From Solirubrobacter taibaiensis (lineage in GTDB: Bacteria > Actinomycetota > Thermoleophilia > Solirubrobacterales > Solirubrobacteraceae): a stretch of 64,000 nt of DNA. Positions 1 through 8,799 of this stretch are shown here, one piece after another (the first letter of the stretch is position 1; each line of letters begins with the position of its first letter). The DNA lies in assembly GCA_027587225.1 (NCBI GenBank), contig JAPDDQ010000015.1:62001-126000 (forward strand). The letters run 5' to 3'. The notes beneath the pieces were generated by a model, which saw only the letters and a program-made list of their open reading frames with translations, was not told where the DNA came from and ran no database searches. A program made the position numbers and the translations under genes.

Positions 1-13
1 CCACCCGGGCCTT

Positions 14-1024
14 GTGGAGCTTGCCGCGCGTAACCGCAGAGACGCGGCGCGGCATGGCTCTGACAATAGACTCGCGCTCGTGTCCGACGGGGACTGGAGG
101 GATGGCGGGTTCAGGCAGCGCCGCCCCTCCGCGGAGACTCTCGCCTGGGCTGCGGCGTCGATGGGGCGGGGCAGTCGCATCGTCGGCCATCGCCGATTGA
201 CCGGTGGCGTCTGCTCCGCCGTGCACCGGCTGACTGTCGAGCGACGTGGAACGCGAACGTTCGTCGTGCTGCGGCAGTATCCGGCTGGGCTTGGCCTGCA
301 GGCGGGCTTGGAGAAGGAGATCGCCAACCTCGGTGTGGTGGCGCGCAGCGGGCTCCCGGTTCCGCGCATCTTGGCTACTGATGTTGCTGGTGCTTCGACG
401 GGAGGCGCGCCATCGTTGCTGATGACGCGGTTGCCCGGGCAGGTTCACCTCAATCCGGCGGAACCTCGGTCGTGGATGACGAAGATCGCGGAGATTGCTG
501 TATCGCTGCATTCCCTCGATCTCCCCGCGAAGGTGTTCAGACCTTGGGCGGATTCTTGGATCGCTCCCCGAGATGGGTTTCAGGTGCCGGTCGACGCACA
601 GAACCCGGCGGTGTGGAAGGCGGCGTTTGCTGCCATGGCGGCGCCGCCGCCAGACGACGCTGCCGTCTTTCTGCACGGCGATTTCCTGCCTGTCAACTTG
701 CTGTGGTCGCGCGGGAGGATTACCGGGCTGACCGACTGGAACTCCATCCATCGCGGGGCGCGCGCGATTGACGTCGGGCACTGTCGGCGATACTTGGCGG
801 CGCTCTACTCGCCCGAGTGGTCGGAGCAGCTTCGGTCACACTATGAGTCGATCGCGGGGGTGACTCTCGATCCGTGGTGGGACCTGTATGCCCTGCTGCA
901 CCATGACGACAGCGCGCCGAAGTGGATTCGTGGTCAGGTCGCTGGGCGCCGTCCCGTCGATGTGCCCGGCATGACTTCCCGGGTCGAGGTCGCCATCGAG
1001 ACAGCGCTACGGCGCCTCGGATAG
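14..1024 (+). CDS. Aminoglycoside phosphotransferase (APH)-family protein
   Basis: A 336-residue frame of the APH/choline-kinase-like fold. The Brenner motif HGDFLPVN is visible (H221, D223, N228 counted from position 14), followed by a metal-binding-type Asp in LTDWN (about residue 241). The family transfers phosphate from ATP to small hydroxylated substrates; the substrate here is unknown. The first ~22 residues look non-conserved, so a GTG at position 80 is an equally good start, and the frame is open to the window edge, so the gene could also begin upstream. The frame ends TAG just before a short gap. Confidence 0.8.
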   Translation: MELAARNRRDAARHGSDNRLALVSDGDWRDGGFRQRRPSAETLAWAAASMGRGSRIVGHRRLTGGVCSAVHRLTVERRGTRTFVVLRQYPAGLGLQAGLEKEIANLGVVARSGLPVPRILATDVAGASTGGAPSLLMTRLPGQVHLNPAEPRSWMTKIAEIAVSLHSLDLPAKVFRPWADSWIAPRDGFQVPVDAQNPAVWKAAFAAMAAPPPDDAAVFLHGDFLPVNLLWSRGRITGLTDWNSIHRGARAIDVGHCRRYLAALYSPEWSEQLRSHYESIAGVTLDPWWDLYALLHHDDSAPKWIRGQVAGRRPVDVPGMTSRVEVAIETALRRLG

Positions 1025-1126
1025 CTGCGGCTTCGCTGCTGGTCGCCATTTCCGGTTCTGGCACCACGAGTCCGTGTCACGCACAGGAGCGGTCGACCTC
1101 TGTCGGCGCATGGATCGCGTAGGTCA

Positions 1127-1450
1127 GTGATTCTTCAGCCGATGACCGAGTCGGTCCCTGTGTACAGCCGCGCCGGCGACCTGATTCACGACCTCGCCGG
1201 CTGGGAGAGTTCCGCGTCGACTGTGGCAGCAGCAGTCGTGGTCTACCTGATCAAGTCGCCACTCGCGAGTGGCATCAAGTTCGCGGAGACGCGCAAGGCC
1301 GTCGGCGACTTCTGCACCGTGCTGGATCTCGATCCGACGGCCAACCCGGCAGGCCCCATCGTGCCGAAGACGTCGCGCAGTGCTTCTCCGGCGGGCCTTC
1401 CGATCTGGCTTGCTGTCGATGAGACCGGAACGGCGCACACCAGCACGTGA
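1127..1450 (+). CDS. Hypothetical 107-aa protein upstream of a DUF429 gene
   Basis: An unrecognised small protein. Either GTG at 1127 or ATG at 1142 (MTESVPVYSR) could start it; neither has a strong ribosome site. It has a helical middle part (an Ala/Val-rich stretch and LIKSPLASGIKF) but no clear signal peptide. Its TGA overlaps the GTG start of the next gene by 4 bp, so the two are probably translated together, and this coupling is the main reason to accept it as a gene. No function can be assigned. Confidence 0.5.
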   Translation: MILQPMTESVPVYSRAGDLIHDLAGWESSASTVAAAVVVYLIKSPLASGIKFAETRKAVGDFCTVLDLDPTANPAGPIVPKTSRSASPAGLPIWLAVDETGTAHTST

Positions 1451-2304
1451 GCTCCACTCCGGATATTCGGTACTTGGGCGTCGATCTCGCTTGGGGCGAA
1501 GGCTCTCAGACCAAGCCGGCCAATCGCAGTGGCGTGGTCGCGCTTGAGCCTGACGGGCGCATCACGGCCGCAGGCTGGACGGTCGGCCTCGACGAGACCG
1601 TGGAGTGGATCGAGGCGAATGCCGCCGCGCACACGCTGCTTTTCGTGGACGCACCGCTTCTCGTCGACAACCCTGATGGCCAACGGCTCGCGGAGAAGCA
1701 GGTCGGTCAGCGCTATGGCCGATGGTGGGTCTCGGCGAACTCCACGAATGTGAAGTCGCCGCGACAAGCGGGTGTGCGCCTCCGTCTGCGGCTGGAGGAG
1801 CGCGGATGGCGCTATGACGATGGAGTCGAAGGTCCACCTCAGCGCGGTCTATCGATGAGCGAGTGTTACCCGTACACCGCGATCGTGGGCGCGCACGAGC
1901 TGGGCTACGAAGACAAGCGGCCGGCGTACAAGCGAGCGAACAAGAAGGCGAGCGAGGCGTGGCCGATACGCACTGCGGCCTGCGATGAGCTGATCCGACG
2001 CGTCGGATCGCTTGCCACCGCCGAGGTAGCCATCGACCTCATGTCACACAGCACGACTGCTGACCTGCTGAAAGTCCCCTCACCAGCCATCACGAGCGAG
2101 TACAAACGCCGCGAGGACCTTCTCGACGCCGCCCTCTGCGCGTGGACCGCGGCCCTGTGGCATCGCTTCGGTGCAGGACGTTGTCAGGTCTTGGGAGTTC
2201 CCGAGGAATCAACCGCAAGGCGACCAATCGCATCCATCATCGCTCCTGCTCGCCCCGAGCAATGCCGCGACCAAAGCGGTGGGGGAAAATCCGTTAGTCC
2301 GTGA
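1447..2304 (+). CDS. DUF429 family protein (RNase H-like fold)
   Basis: 285 residues starting YLGVDLAWG after a short leader, the first beta strand and Asp typical of DUF429 proteins, which are predicted RNase H-like nucleases of unknown substrate. Further family-like segments are LLFVDAPLLV (second acidic strand), SECYPYTAI and the C-terminal DLLDAALCAWTAAL helix with an acidic pair. The length fits the family. It is translationally coupled to the 107-aa gene before it through a GTGA overlap. The last ~40 residues are low in recognisable structure. Confidence 0.8.
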   Translation: MSSTPDIRYLGVDLAWGEGSQTKPANRSGVVALEPDGRITAAGWTVGLDETVEWIEANAAAHTLLFVDAPLLVDNPDGQRLAEKQVGQRYGRWWVSANSTNVKSPRQAGVRLRLRLEERGWRYDDGVEGPPQRGLSMSECYPYTAIVGAHELGYEDKRPAYKRANKKASEAWPIRTAACDELIRRVGSLATAEVAIDLMSHSTTADLLKVPSPAITSEYKRREDLLDAALCAWTAALWHRFGAGRCQVLGVPEESTARRPIASIIAPARPEQCRDQSGGGKSVSP

Positions 2305-2360
2305 CAGGATGCGCTTGTCGCATCTCGCGCAAAGCGGCAGCCGCGGTGCGCGCCAATCGC

Positions 2361-2774
2361 TCAGGTAGTCGGACTGCGCGGGAAGGTCCGGCGCTCCGCG
2401 GGCGCCTGCAGCCATGGTTGTGCGGAGTCTGCCCACACCTCGAGTGTCGGGTTCAGCCAGCTTTTGTCATTGAGGGTCCCGGCTTTGATCCACGCGAGCT
2501 CGTCGATGTCCGCGAGGACGGACATGATCGGCGACCCGCAATCGGCGCAGAAGTGCCGGTATGCGGGCGCGCCCCGGTCATCGCCCATCGTCTGGAAGAC
2601 CTTCGGCGTGCCCTGGATGCGCAGCTGGTTGCGCGGGACAGCGACCACGAGCGAGAACGTCGTCCCAGTCTGCCGCTGGCAGTCCGCGCAGTGGCAGACC
2701 GCGGTCATGATCGGCTCAGCATCGGACGTGTAAGCGATTTGGCCACAGAGGCAGTGACCGTCGAGCTTGGCCAT
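2361..2774 (-). CDS. GFA/CENP-V-type zinc-binding protein
   Basis: 137 residues with the cysteine pattern of the glutathione-dependent formaldehyde-activating (GFA) family: HCLCG near the N terminus, CHCADC about 25 residues on, and FCADCGSPI mid-protein. These coordinate two zinc ions in the beta-rich fold. Members are often annotated as aldehyde-activating but many have no proven reaction. The start chosen is ATG at 2774 because GGAG lies 7 bases upstream and the conserved domain begins within five residues; the frame continues open to 3092 but that extension is Arg/Pro-rich and shadow-like. Confidence 0.85.
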   Translation of the reverse strand: MAKLDGHCLCGQIAYTSDAEPIMTAVCHCADCQRQTGTTFSLVVAVPRNQLRIQGTPKVFQTMGDDRGAPAYRHFCADCGSPIMSVLADIDELAWIKAGTLNDKSWLNPTLEVWADSAQPWLQAPAERRTFPRSPTT

Positions 2775-2944
2775 CGGGTCTCCTATCGGATGACACGGAT
2801 TCGATGCCGTCGCTGCCCTGCTGGTTCGCGGCGGCCTCACAGGTCGCGCCGGACCACCTTCTCGCTCTTCCCCACTGCGGTCAAGGGCGGTGCCTCGCCA
2901 CGGTTCGGTGATCCGGGCGGCTTGGTCCGTGCGCACGGAGGTGC

Positions 2945-3955
2945 ATGTCTCTTCGGTCCGTCCCCATCCTGGCCGTCGCGTCACTGCTGGCCGGGGCATC
3001 CACCGCCAAGGCGTCGACGCTCCTCGGTTCGCCTGACTCTGCCGCCACCCCCGACGCCTGGGCGTGCGCGGCCTGCCCCGCCGAGGGCGCACCGCTCGGT
3101 TTCCGCCAGTTCGCGCTCCGCGACGCGACCGTCGAGACGCCTGAGGACGGGCTGGTCACGTCCGTGGGCGTCCACGCCAAGCGGATGGGCGGGAGCGAGG
3201 ATCCGTACGTCGCCGTCCTACGGCCCGGTGACGACGGGGTGAGCACGACCGTCGTCGCCACGGCCGCGGTTCCCGTCAGCGCATCCGAAGGTGCGCACGT
3301 CCAGATCGACAACCTGCGCCTGCCGATCCGCCGCGGCGACGCGATCGCGTTCGTCTTCCGCCCCGGCGAGGTCGACCTCGGTATCCGCGACCGCCCGCGT
3401 CCCGACGGCGCGGTGCAGTCGTTTCAGACGCCGTGCGATCCATGCGGGATGGACGGCGGCACGGGGATCGAGCTGCTGCTCGACGCGTTCGTCGAGCCCG
3501 ACGTCGATGGCGACGGCATGGGCGACGAGACCCAGGATCCCGACGGCGGCGGCCTCGGGATGGACTGGCAGGAGGACTGGTTCGAGGACTTCGAGGCCGG
3601 CGATGAGCTCGACGAGGACGACGCGGTCGGCACCCGCGCTCGACGCCTGCCGAAGGACTTGCGGCTCGTGAACGCGGACCGCCGGACGCTGCTCTTGACC
3701 GCACCGAAGCCCGGCCGCATCAGCGCCTCGATCACCGTGCCGGCGAACCGCCGCAGCGGCGCAGGACCGTTCACGACGATCCTGACCGGCGAGACGCGAG
3801 TCCGCCGTCCCGGCCGCGTGCGCCTCAAGCTCAAGCCGACACCCGCCGGCAAACGGCTGCTCTCCAAGCGCAAGCGCGTCCGCACCAAGACCGTCGTCGC
3901 CTACTTTCCGCGGGAGTCGTCGCTCACGCTGCTGATGCGCTCCGCGCGACTCTAG
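2945..3955 (+). CDS. Secreted protein with a calcium-binding type-3-like repeat
   Basis: 336 residues with an N-terminal signal peptide (MSLRSVPILAVASLLAGAS, cleavage near AKA-S). The N-terminal half is a beta-rich domain with a Cys pair (WACAACP and TPCDPCG). A DVDGDGMGDETQD segment at about residue 195 matches a thrombospondin type-3-like calcium loop, followed by an acidic Trp/Glu/Asp-rich linker and a basic Arg/Lys-rich C-terminal domain (SITVPANRRSG, KRKRVRTKT). A GGAGG ribosome site precedes the ATG. It is probably exported to the cell surface; the function is unknown. Confidence 0.75.
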   Translation: MSLRSVPILAVASLLAGASTAKASTLLGSPDSAATPDAWACAACPAEGAPLGFRQFALRDATVETPEDGLVTSVGVHAKRMGGSEDPYVAVLRPGDDGVSTTVVATAAVPVSASEGAHVQIDNLRLPIRRGDAIAFVFRPGEVDLGIRDRPRPDGAVQSFQTPCDPCGMDGGTGIELLLDAFVEPDVDGDGMGDETQDPDGGGLGMDWQEDWFEDFEAGDELDEDDAVGTRARRLPKDLRLVNADRRTLLLTAPKPGRISASITVPANRRSGAGPFTTILTGETRVRRPGRVRLKLKPTPAGKRLLSKRKRVRTKTVVAYFPRESSLTLLMRSARL

Positions 3956-4020
3956 ATTCACAGCGTGCGCCGCGACCCCAAGGCGTATCGTCGGCCGCCT
4001 CGGATCGCGCTGTGCGTCCA

Positions 4021-4042
4021 CTCGCTCGTCGCGCGAAGCGAG
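4021..4042. terminator. Weak inverted repeat between convergent genes
   Basis: CTCGCT and AGCGAG form a 6-bp stem with a 10-base GC-rich loop in the gap between the secreted-protein gene ending at 3955 and the oxidoreductase gene ending at 4048 on the other strand. There is no T tract. It may terminate either transcript; the evidence is position and symmetry only. Confidence 0.3.
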
Positions 4043-4047
4043 GGCGG

Positions 4048-5004
4048 TCAGGCCGGCGTGACCACGACCTTGCCGAGGGCACGGCCTTCGCCCACGTGGG
4101 CGAGCGCCAGCGGTAGCTCCTCGAGCGCGAACGTCCGGTCGATGTGGATGCCGATGTCGCCGGCGACGCAGAGGTCGGCCAGCGGCCCGAAGCGGGTCGG
4201 GCCCTCTCGCACGGCGAGGACGCCGATGCGGCGTCGCGTCAGTCGGCCGGCGATCCAGCCGATGGTCAGCACGCGCAGCATGGTGCTGACGGACCCGCCG
4301 ACACAGCGATAGCGGCCGCCGAGGGCGAGCGCCCTTCGGTAGGCGAACACCGACCGGTGCGCGACGAGATCGAGGATCAGGTCATATGGCTCGTCGGAGC
4401 GCGTGAAGTCCTCGCTCTGGTAGTCGATCACCGCATCGGCGCCGAGCAAGCGCATGAAGTCCAACTTGCTGGCGTTGTCGACTGCCGTCACGTGCGCGCC
4501 ACAGCGCTTGGCGAGTGGGATCGCGAACGAGCCCGTGCCCCCGCCGCCGCCGTTGATCAAGACGCGAACGCCGTCCGCCGCACCGTCGGTGCCCTGCAGC
4601 GCGATCGCGCCCGCTTGAGGAATGGTCGACGCCTGCGCGAACGTCAGCTCCGGCGGCTTGTGCGCGAGCGCCTTCTCGGGGGCGACCGCAAACTCGGCGA
4701 AGCCGCCCTTGAGCGCGAGGTTGTCACCGTAGACCTCGTCACCGTGCCGGAACCGGGTCACACCTTCACCGACGCGCTCGACCCACCCAGCGATGTCCGA
4801 GCCGAGCGTGCGACGCGCCGGACCGCGCAATCCGCCGATGCGCGCGTACAGCGGTGACCCGCGCAGACACTCCCAGTCGCTGAGGTTGATCGAGGTGGCG
4901 GCCACTTTGACCAGCACCTGCCCGGCACCCGGCGCCGGCGTCGGGATCTCCTCGATCCGCAACACCCCGGGCGACCCGTAGCGGTCGTAGATCGCCGCCC
5001 TCAT
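4048..5004 (-). CDS. NADP-dependent medium-chain reductase (quinone oxidoreductase-like)
   Basis: 318 residues of the zinc-independent MDR family. The GroES-like N-terminal half (MRAAIYDRYGSPGVLRIEEI, GSDIAGWVERVG) is followed by a nucleotide-binding Rossmann domain (LINGGGGGTGSFAIPLAKRCGA, about residues 150-170). No catalytic zinc cysteines are present, which points to a quinone or enone reductase rather than a classical alcohol dehydrogenase. The ATG start fits the family's usual first beta strand. It stands alone between convergent and co-directional neighbours. Confidence 0.85.
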   Translation of the reverse strand: MRAAIYDRYGSPGVLRIEEIPTPAPGAGQVLVKVAATSINLSDWECLRGSPLYARIGGLRGPARRTLGSDIAGWVERVGEGVTRFRHGDEVYGDNLALKGGFAEFAVAPEKALAHKPPELTFAQASTIPQAGAIALQGTDGAADGVRVLINGGGGGTGSFAIPLAKRCGAHVTAVDNASKLDFMRLLGADAVIDYQSEDFTRSDEPYDLILDLVAHRSVFAYRRALALGGRYRCVGGSVSTMLRVLTIGWIAGRLTRRRIGVLAVREGPTRFGPLADLCVAGDIGIHIDRTFALEELPLALAHVGEGRALGKVVVTPA

Positions 5005-5064
5005 CTCAAACGTCCCGCGTTGACGGTCTGAAGGCTCACTCGCGCGTACCGCGCCGGAAGTGCC

Positions 5065-5163
5065 TCAGAGCACGCCAAGCAAGAACAGCAACACGATCGT
5101 GATGATCGCTGACACGACGAGCGATCCGAAGCAACCGAGGCGGTTCGAGAAGAAGAAGAACAC
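5065..5163 (-). CDS. Very short membrane protein (32 aa)
   Basis: A 32-codon frame starting at GTG 5163 and ending TGA at 5065. The peptide begins MFFFFSNRLGCFGSL and continues as one hydrophobic helix (VVSAIITIVLLFLLGVL). The FFFSNRLGCxGSL pattern recurs in short actinobacterial membrane proteins as far as I recall, so this is likely real despite its size. An in-frame TAG lies four codons upstream of the chosen start, so the start cannot be earlier, and an AGGT-like ribosome site sits about 8 bases upstream. Role unknown. Confidence 0.6.
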   Translation of the reverse strand: MFFFFSNRLGCFGSLVVSAIITIVLLFLLGVL

Positions 5164-5254
5164 GAACGCGACCTACCCCAGCCGCGACGCACGAGGAACA
5201 TCGCTCCGCGCGAACAACAGGCGGCGCACACCCGGCCGGCGACAGCGCGCTGCT

Positions 5255-6088
5255 TCAGAAGCTGCTCCGCATCTCGCGAAGCAACTCCCGGCCCGAGAGC
5301 TCCGGGACGATGATCCGCCGGATTGTCCAGAGCGGATGCCTGGGGTCCAGGCGGTCGGCGAGTTGGAACGCCGCACGCGAGCCGGCACGCAACAGATACG
5401 GGATCGCCTTGCTGTCGTAGAGGCCGAAGGGGTACGCGAACAGGCGAATGCGATGGCCGACCAGCCGTTGCAGATCGCGTGTGGGTGCGGTGAGCTGTGT
5501 CTGCCAGTCCGCATCCGTGTACTCCGGGACCGCCTTGTGATCCCACGTGTGGGCGCCGATCGTCATCCCCGACCGATCAAGCGTGCGAACTTGCTCGCGC
5601 GTGAGCCACCCGGGCTTGCCGAGCACGACGGTCATGATGAAAAACGTCGCCTTGAACCGATGGCGACGCAAGATCGGGAACGCGTGCGTGTACTGCCCCG
5701 CGGACGCGTCATCGAACGTCAACAGCACCGGCTTGTCGGGCAGAGGACTTCCACGAAGCAGATGCTCGACGAGCTGGTCGCCGGTGATCGTCGTGTAGCC
5801 GCCCTGTTTGAGCGCCCGCATCTGCGCCGAGAACACCGACGGTCGCACGATGTAGGGACGCGCGGCCGCGTCGTCGGCGCGGGTCGGATTGCGGATCTGG
5901 TGATAACAGAGCACCGGTACGCGAGCGCGAGCCGCGACCGCCGCCAGGTCGGTGCGTGGTGCCGTCGTCGCCGACGCTGTCGGACGCGGAGGCTCCGGCC
6001 GCGGTTGCGGCGACCCGCCACAACCAGACAATCCAAGCGCCACTACCGCCGCCGCCCAGACCCATCGGCTGCGAACGAGGCGAGTCAA
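5255..6088 (-). CDS. Polysaccharide deacetylase lipoprotein (NodB domain)
   Basis: The NodB domain is clear: PVLCYHQI, LLTFDDA (catalytic and metal Asp pair), and HTWDH (two metal His), with RLFAYPFG further on. The N terminus from the TTG at 6088 reads LTRLVRSRWVWAAAVVALGLSGCGG, a lipobox, so the mature protein is probably anchored through Cys and acts on wall or capsular polysaccharide. The frame is open to 6310, but the extra 74 residues look unlike a signal peptide. No strong ribosome site is seen before the TTG, so the start is uncertain. Confidence 0.8.
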   Translation of the reverse strand: MTRLVRSRWVWAAAVVALGLSGCGGSPQPRPEPPRPTASATTAPRTDLAAVAARARVPVLCYHQIRNPTRADDAAARPYIVRPSVFSAQMRALKQGGYTTITGDQLVEHLLRGSPLPDKPVLLTFDDASAGQYTHAFPILRRHRFKATFFIMTVVLGKPGWLTREQVRTLDRSGMTIGAHTWDHKAVPEYTDADWQTQLTAPTRDLQRLVGHRIRLFAYPFGLYDSKAIPYLLRAGSRAAFQLADRLDPRHPLWTIRRIIVPELSGRELLREMRSSF

Positions 6089-6270
6089 ATCAGATCGTGC
6101 GCCGGCGAGATAGGAAAAGCATGACGCAAGCCATCCAAGTCCGGTTGCGGGCCGTGGCGCAACTGCTGCCCGCGCTTGAAGCGGTGCCGGCGCCGTACCC
6201 TGTGCCACGAGATGCTTCTGGTCCGTGCTCGTGACGCAGTCCCCCGGGAGACCCTCTGGAGCAGCACGAC

Positions 6271-6804
6271 GTGCGCACAGAGCGCGCCGCGGACTCCATC
6301 GCTTCCACAACGGGCCGCTGTCGAGTGAGCGACGTCGGGGTCCTGCTCGTTGGTATCGCGATCGCGGTCGGCGTCGTGGGCGTCGTGGTGCCTGTGCTGC
6401 CGGGAGCGCTGCTTGTCTGGGCCGCGATCGCGGTTTGGGCGTTCGCGGTCGGCTCAGCGACCGCCTGGTCAGTGCTGGCGGTCGTGTCGGTGGTAATCGG
6501 TGGCGCCCAGGTCGTCAAGTTGCTCGTTCCCGGTCGGCAGCTCCGCGACGCCGGCGTTCCGCGACGCTCGATCGTGGTGGGTCTGGTGCTCGCCGCTGTC
6601 GGCTTCTTCGTCATCCCTGTGGTCGGGTTCTTCGTCGGTTTTCCGCTCGGCATCTACGTCGAGGAACGTCGGAGACTCGGGCCGCATGCCCCCGCATGGC
6701 TCTCGACTCGGAAGGCGCTTCGCGCACTCGGTCTCTCGATTCTCATTGAGCTGTCAGCCACCGTACTCGCCGCCGCCGTGTGGCTGGCGATCGTCTTGGT
6801 GTAG
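6271..6804 (+). CDS. DUF456 family membrane protein
   Basis: 177 residues with the hydrophobic layout of DUF456 proteins: two helices separated by a tight PVLPGALLVW turn, a glycine-rich third and fourth helix (VVGLVLAAVGFFVIPVVGFFVGFPLG), the charged YVEERRRLG loop and a final hydrophobic helix. Members are inner-membrane proteins of unknown function. GTG at 6271 has GGAG 9 bases upstream; GTG at 6325 begins closer to the first helix but lacks a ribosome site. It is divergent from the deacetylase gene. Confidence 0.8.
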   Translation: MRTERAADSIASTTGRCRVSDVGVLLVGIAIAVGVVGVVVPVLPGALLVWAAIAVWAFAVGSATAWSVLAVVSVVIGGAQVVKLLVPGRQLRDAGVPRRSIVVGLVLAAVGFFVIPVVGFFVGFPLGIYVEERRRLGPHAPAWLSTRKALRALGLSILIELSATVLAAAVWLAIVLV

Positions 6805-7092
6805 GTGCTCGCGCGCACCGCGATAGTGCGGTGTTGGCGGTGCCTCGGGCTTGTCTGGCGGTGAGTCGCCCGTGCGCTTCATCACGATCACGATGGCGCC
6901 TACGAGCGCAAGCGAACTCGGGCGCTCAGCGAGTGCGGGCCACACCCACCCACCGCGCTACGGAATCGTGACGGCCACTCGCGCAAAGCGTGAGCGCCAC
7001 GTGTCGTCGCAGAGGCAACTGGATCGACAGCGATCTCCAATCGGGCGTGAAGATCGCGCACCGCCATAACCGCGCGCCTCGCCTTATTGCGT
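6805..7092. other. Intergenic stretch without a supported gene
   Basis: About 290 bases between two opposing genes. Only short unconvincing frames are present. A 7-bp stem (CTCGCGC/GCGTGAG, loop AAA, one G-T pair) near 6977-6993 could act as a hairpin terminator for either neighbour; nothing else stands out. Confidence 0.4.
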
Positions 7093-7491
7093 TCAAGGCG
7101 TGACCTGGAACAGGGCGAAGCCGTCCTTCACTCCGAGAACCGTCGCGAACACGATGAGGGTGTTAAAGAAGCCGAAGATGACCTCGGCTGGAGTGAGCCG
7201 CATCGTGCCCGCGTGATCGTAACCCTCGGGCTCGGGCAAGAGCAGCGCGTACGCGTAGACGATAAAGGCAGAAAGCAGGAGCGCCACCCACTCGGGCTCA
7301 AATACGTCCCACAGTCGGCCAAGGACACCCCACGTGATGCCGACGGCCGCGGTACACCCAAGTGCAGTGAAAGCCGCGCCAGCGGAGTAGAAGTCTTTGG
7401 CCTGCTGAGCGGCCAGTTCCAGTGAACGCTCTCGCTTCGGAACGTCTACCGGCGACACACCGCGGTTCTCAGGGTCGTCATCGTGCGTCAT
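7093..7491 (-). CDS. Hypothetical three-helix membrane protein
   Basis: 132 residues from ATG 7491 (MTHDDDPENRG). After an acidic, soluble N-terminal 45 residues there are three hydrophobic helices: AAFTALGCTAAVGITWGVLG, VALLLSAFIVYAYALLL and VIFGFFNTLIVFATVLGV. No family is recognised. The frame continues open upstream to 8037, but that part runs through a decayed GNAT gene in another frame, so the internal ATG is preferred. No strong ribosome site is visible. Confidence 0.6.
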   Translation of the reverse strand: MTHDDDPENRGVSPVDVPKRERSLELAAQQAKDFYSAGAAFTALGCTAAVGITWGVLGRLWDVFEPEWVALLLSAFIVYAYALLLPEPEGYDHAGTMRLTPAEVIFGFFNTLIVFATVLGVKDGFALFQVTP

Positions 7492-7837
7492 TCCGCAGGA
7501 TTCGGCACGACTCGGCATCTGCCTACCGTCGGGACGCGCGACACGTTCACCTCCTTCAGAGGCCTGGCCGAGCCATGAATTGGTCTGGCAGGATCTCGCG
7601 ATTCTTGGGTGGTACGACCGCCAGTCGCGCAATGCGAGAGTCGGGACAGGCCCGGCTACCAGGTGCTCGAGCCGGCCACGGCCTTCGGCGGCGATGGCAA
7701 CTCGCGGACGACCGGCACCGAGTAGGCGTGCCCGGCGATGGTCTTGGTGGGGTGCGGGCAATGAGACATAGCTCTCAGCTTTCCGGACACCACAGCGGCC
7801 CGGTATGGGGGAGATCCCCCGACCCTCGTCGCGAGGT
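7492..7837. other. Gap without a convincing gene
   Basis: About 350 bases between the small membrane protein and the GNAT pseudogene. The minus strand carries a possible 37-codon peptide starting MSHCPHPTKTIAGHAYSVPV near 7769, but there is no family match I can name and no good ribosome site, so it is not called. Confidence 0.3.
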
Positions 7838-8353
7838 TCATGACGCGTTGCGGGCAATCCCATCCGACCGTGTTGTGTATTCGAAGGGCGTCGTGGTGGC
7901 GAGCTCGACGAAGCCAAGGCGCTTGAGGATCGGGCGGCTGGTCGGCAACGCGTCGACCTTGAGGTACCGAAAGCCGGATGGACGTCCGCTGGCGGTGACG
8001 CGTCGAGTGCGGTCTCCGCCAGGTCCACGACGAGCAAAACCTCGGTCTCGCGGCGTACGAACCCGGCCCTGATCGGCCGATCCGGCAGCTCAGGGGGCTG
8101 ATCGTACGAGTAGTGCTTCCACTCTCAATCCTTCGCGATCCCAGCGAACGCGTCGATCTGGGCGGCGATGATCGGCGTCCTCCAGCACAGTCCACGTCAC
8201 GCCGTTCCAGGTATCGGGGCCACTGATGCAGCGCACCACGCCGCGATCACGCTCGACCCATCCGCCGGGCAGGTCGGGCGTCGGACGTCTGCGGATCTGC
8301 TCGTCATACGCCGCCAACACGGCTCGTGGGTCCACCTGGGCACCAAAGCACAC
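7838..8353 (-). pseudogene. Decayed GNAT acetyltransferase
   Basis: Three minus-strand frames together read as one GNAT protein. The first piece, from GTG 8353, contains VLAAYDEQIRRRP and GGWVERDRGVVRC. A frame change then gives IAAQIDAFAGIAKD, a TGA stop, EWKHYSYDQPPELPDR, GFVRRETEVLLVVDLAE. A further change gives the family C terminus YLKVDALPTSRPILKRLGFV and ELATTTPFEY, ending TGA at 7838. The usual acetyl-CoA-binding segment (RxxGxG/A) that should precede YLKVDA is missing, so there is also an internal deletion. The gene cannot make a working enzyme. Confidence 0.75.
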
Positions 8354-8799
8354 GCACAGATCACAATGGCGAGCACAGCGCTAACCCAGGCCTGCACGCG
8401 ATCGCAATTCGCGCAAAGCAGGAGTCGGCCGCGCCCGTCCGACGACCGCTAGACCTCGTCCAACGCGAGGTCTCGAGGCTCAGCGAGAAGGGGTCCGGGA
8501 ACCTCACCTGATCGTCAGCTGCGATCCGCCCGCGACTGAAGCGGCCCATTGCATTGCCGACGTCATCGCGCGGTCGTTAGCGTTAGCGACAGTGCGCACG
8601 CGCTAAACGCATAGGATACGCGGTTCGTGACGCGCCACTTGTACCTGATCGAGTCTGCACGCGACCCGTGGCTGTCCGTTCAGCAGCACAGCAAGGCGAC
8701 TGCGCCCGTCGACGAAAACGTGGAGGCTGTCCGAGCGACGTCCTGGACCGCGGTAGCCCAGGCTGCAGTTTCCCCCGTCTCGAGTCTTGGAGAGTTCTC
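8354..8799. promoter_or_regulatory. Leader region of the HD-ATPase gene
   Basis: About 445 bases without a supported gene. A TAGGAT hexamer at 8612-8617 would suit an actinobacterial -10 element, preceded by the near-repeat GTTAGCGTTAGCGAC around 8575-8589, but no matching -35 is clear. The frame of the downstream gene is open back to 8668, though that extension is Cys/Arg-rich and unlikely to be translated. Confidence 0.3.

Noticed and set aside
5060..6124. A 354-codon plus-strand frame opposite the polysaccharide deacetylase
   Set aside because: No domain; the minus strand carries all NodB motifs and a lipobox.
8668..8799. Upstream extension of the HD-ATPase gene
   Set aside because: Cys/Arg-rich and without a ribosome site, whereas GTG 8800 has TTGGAGAG at good spacing.
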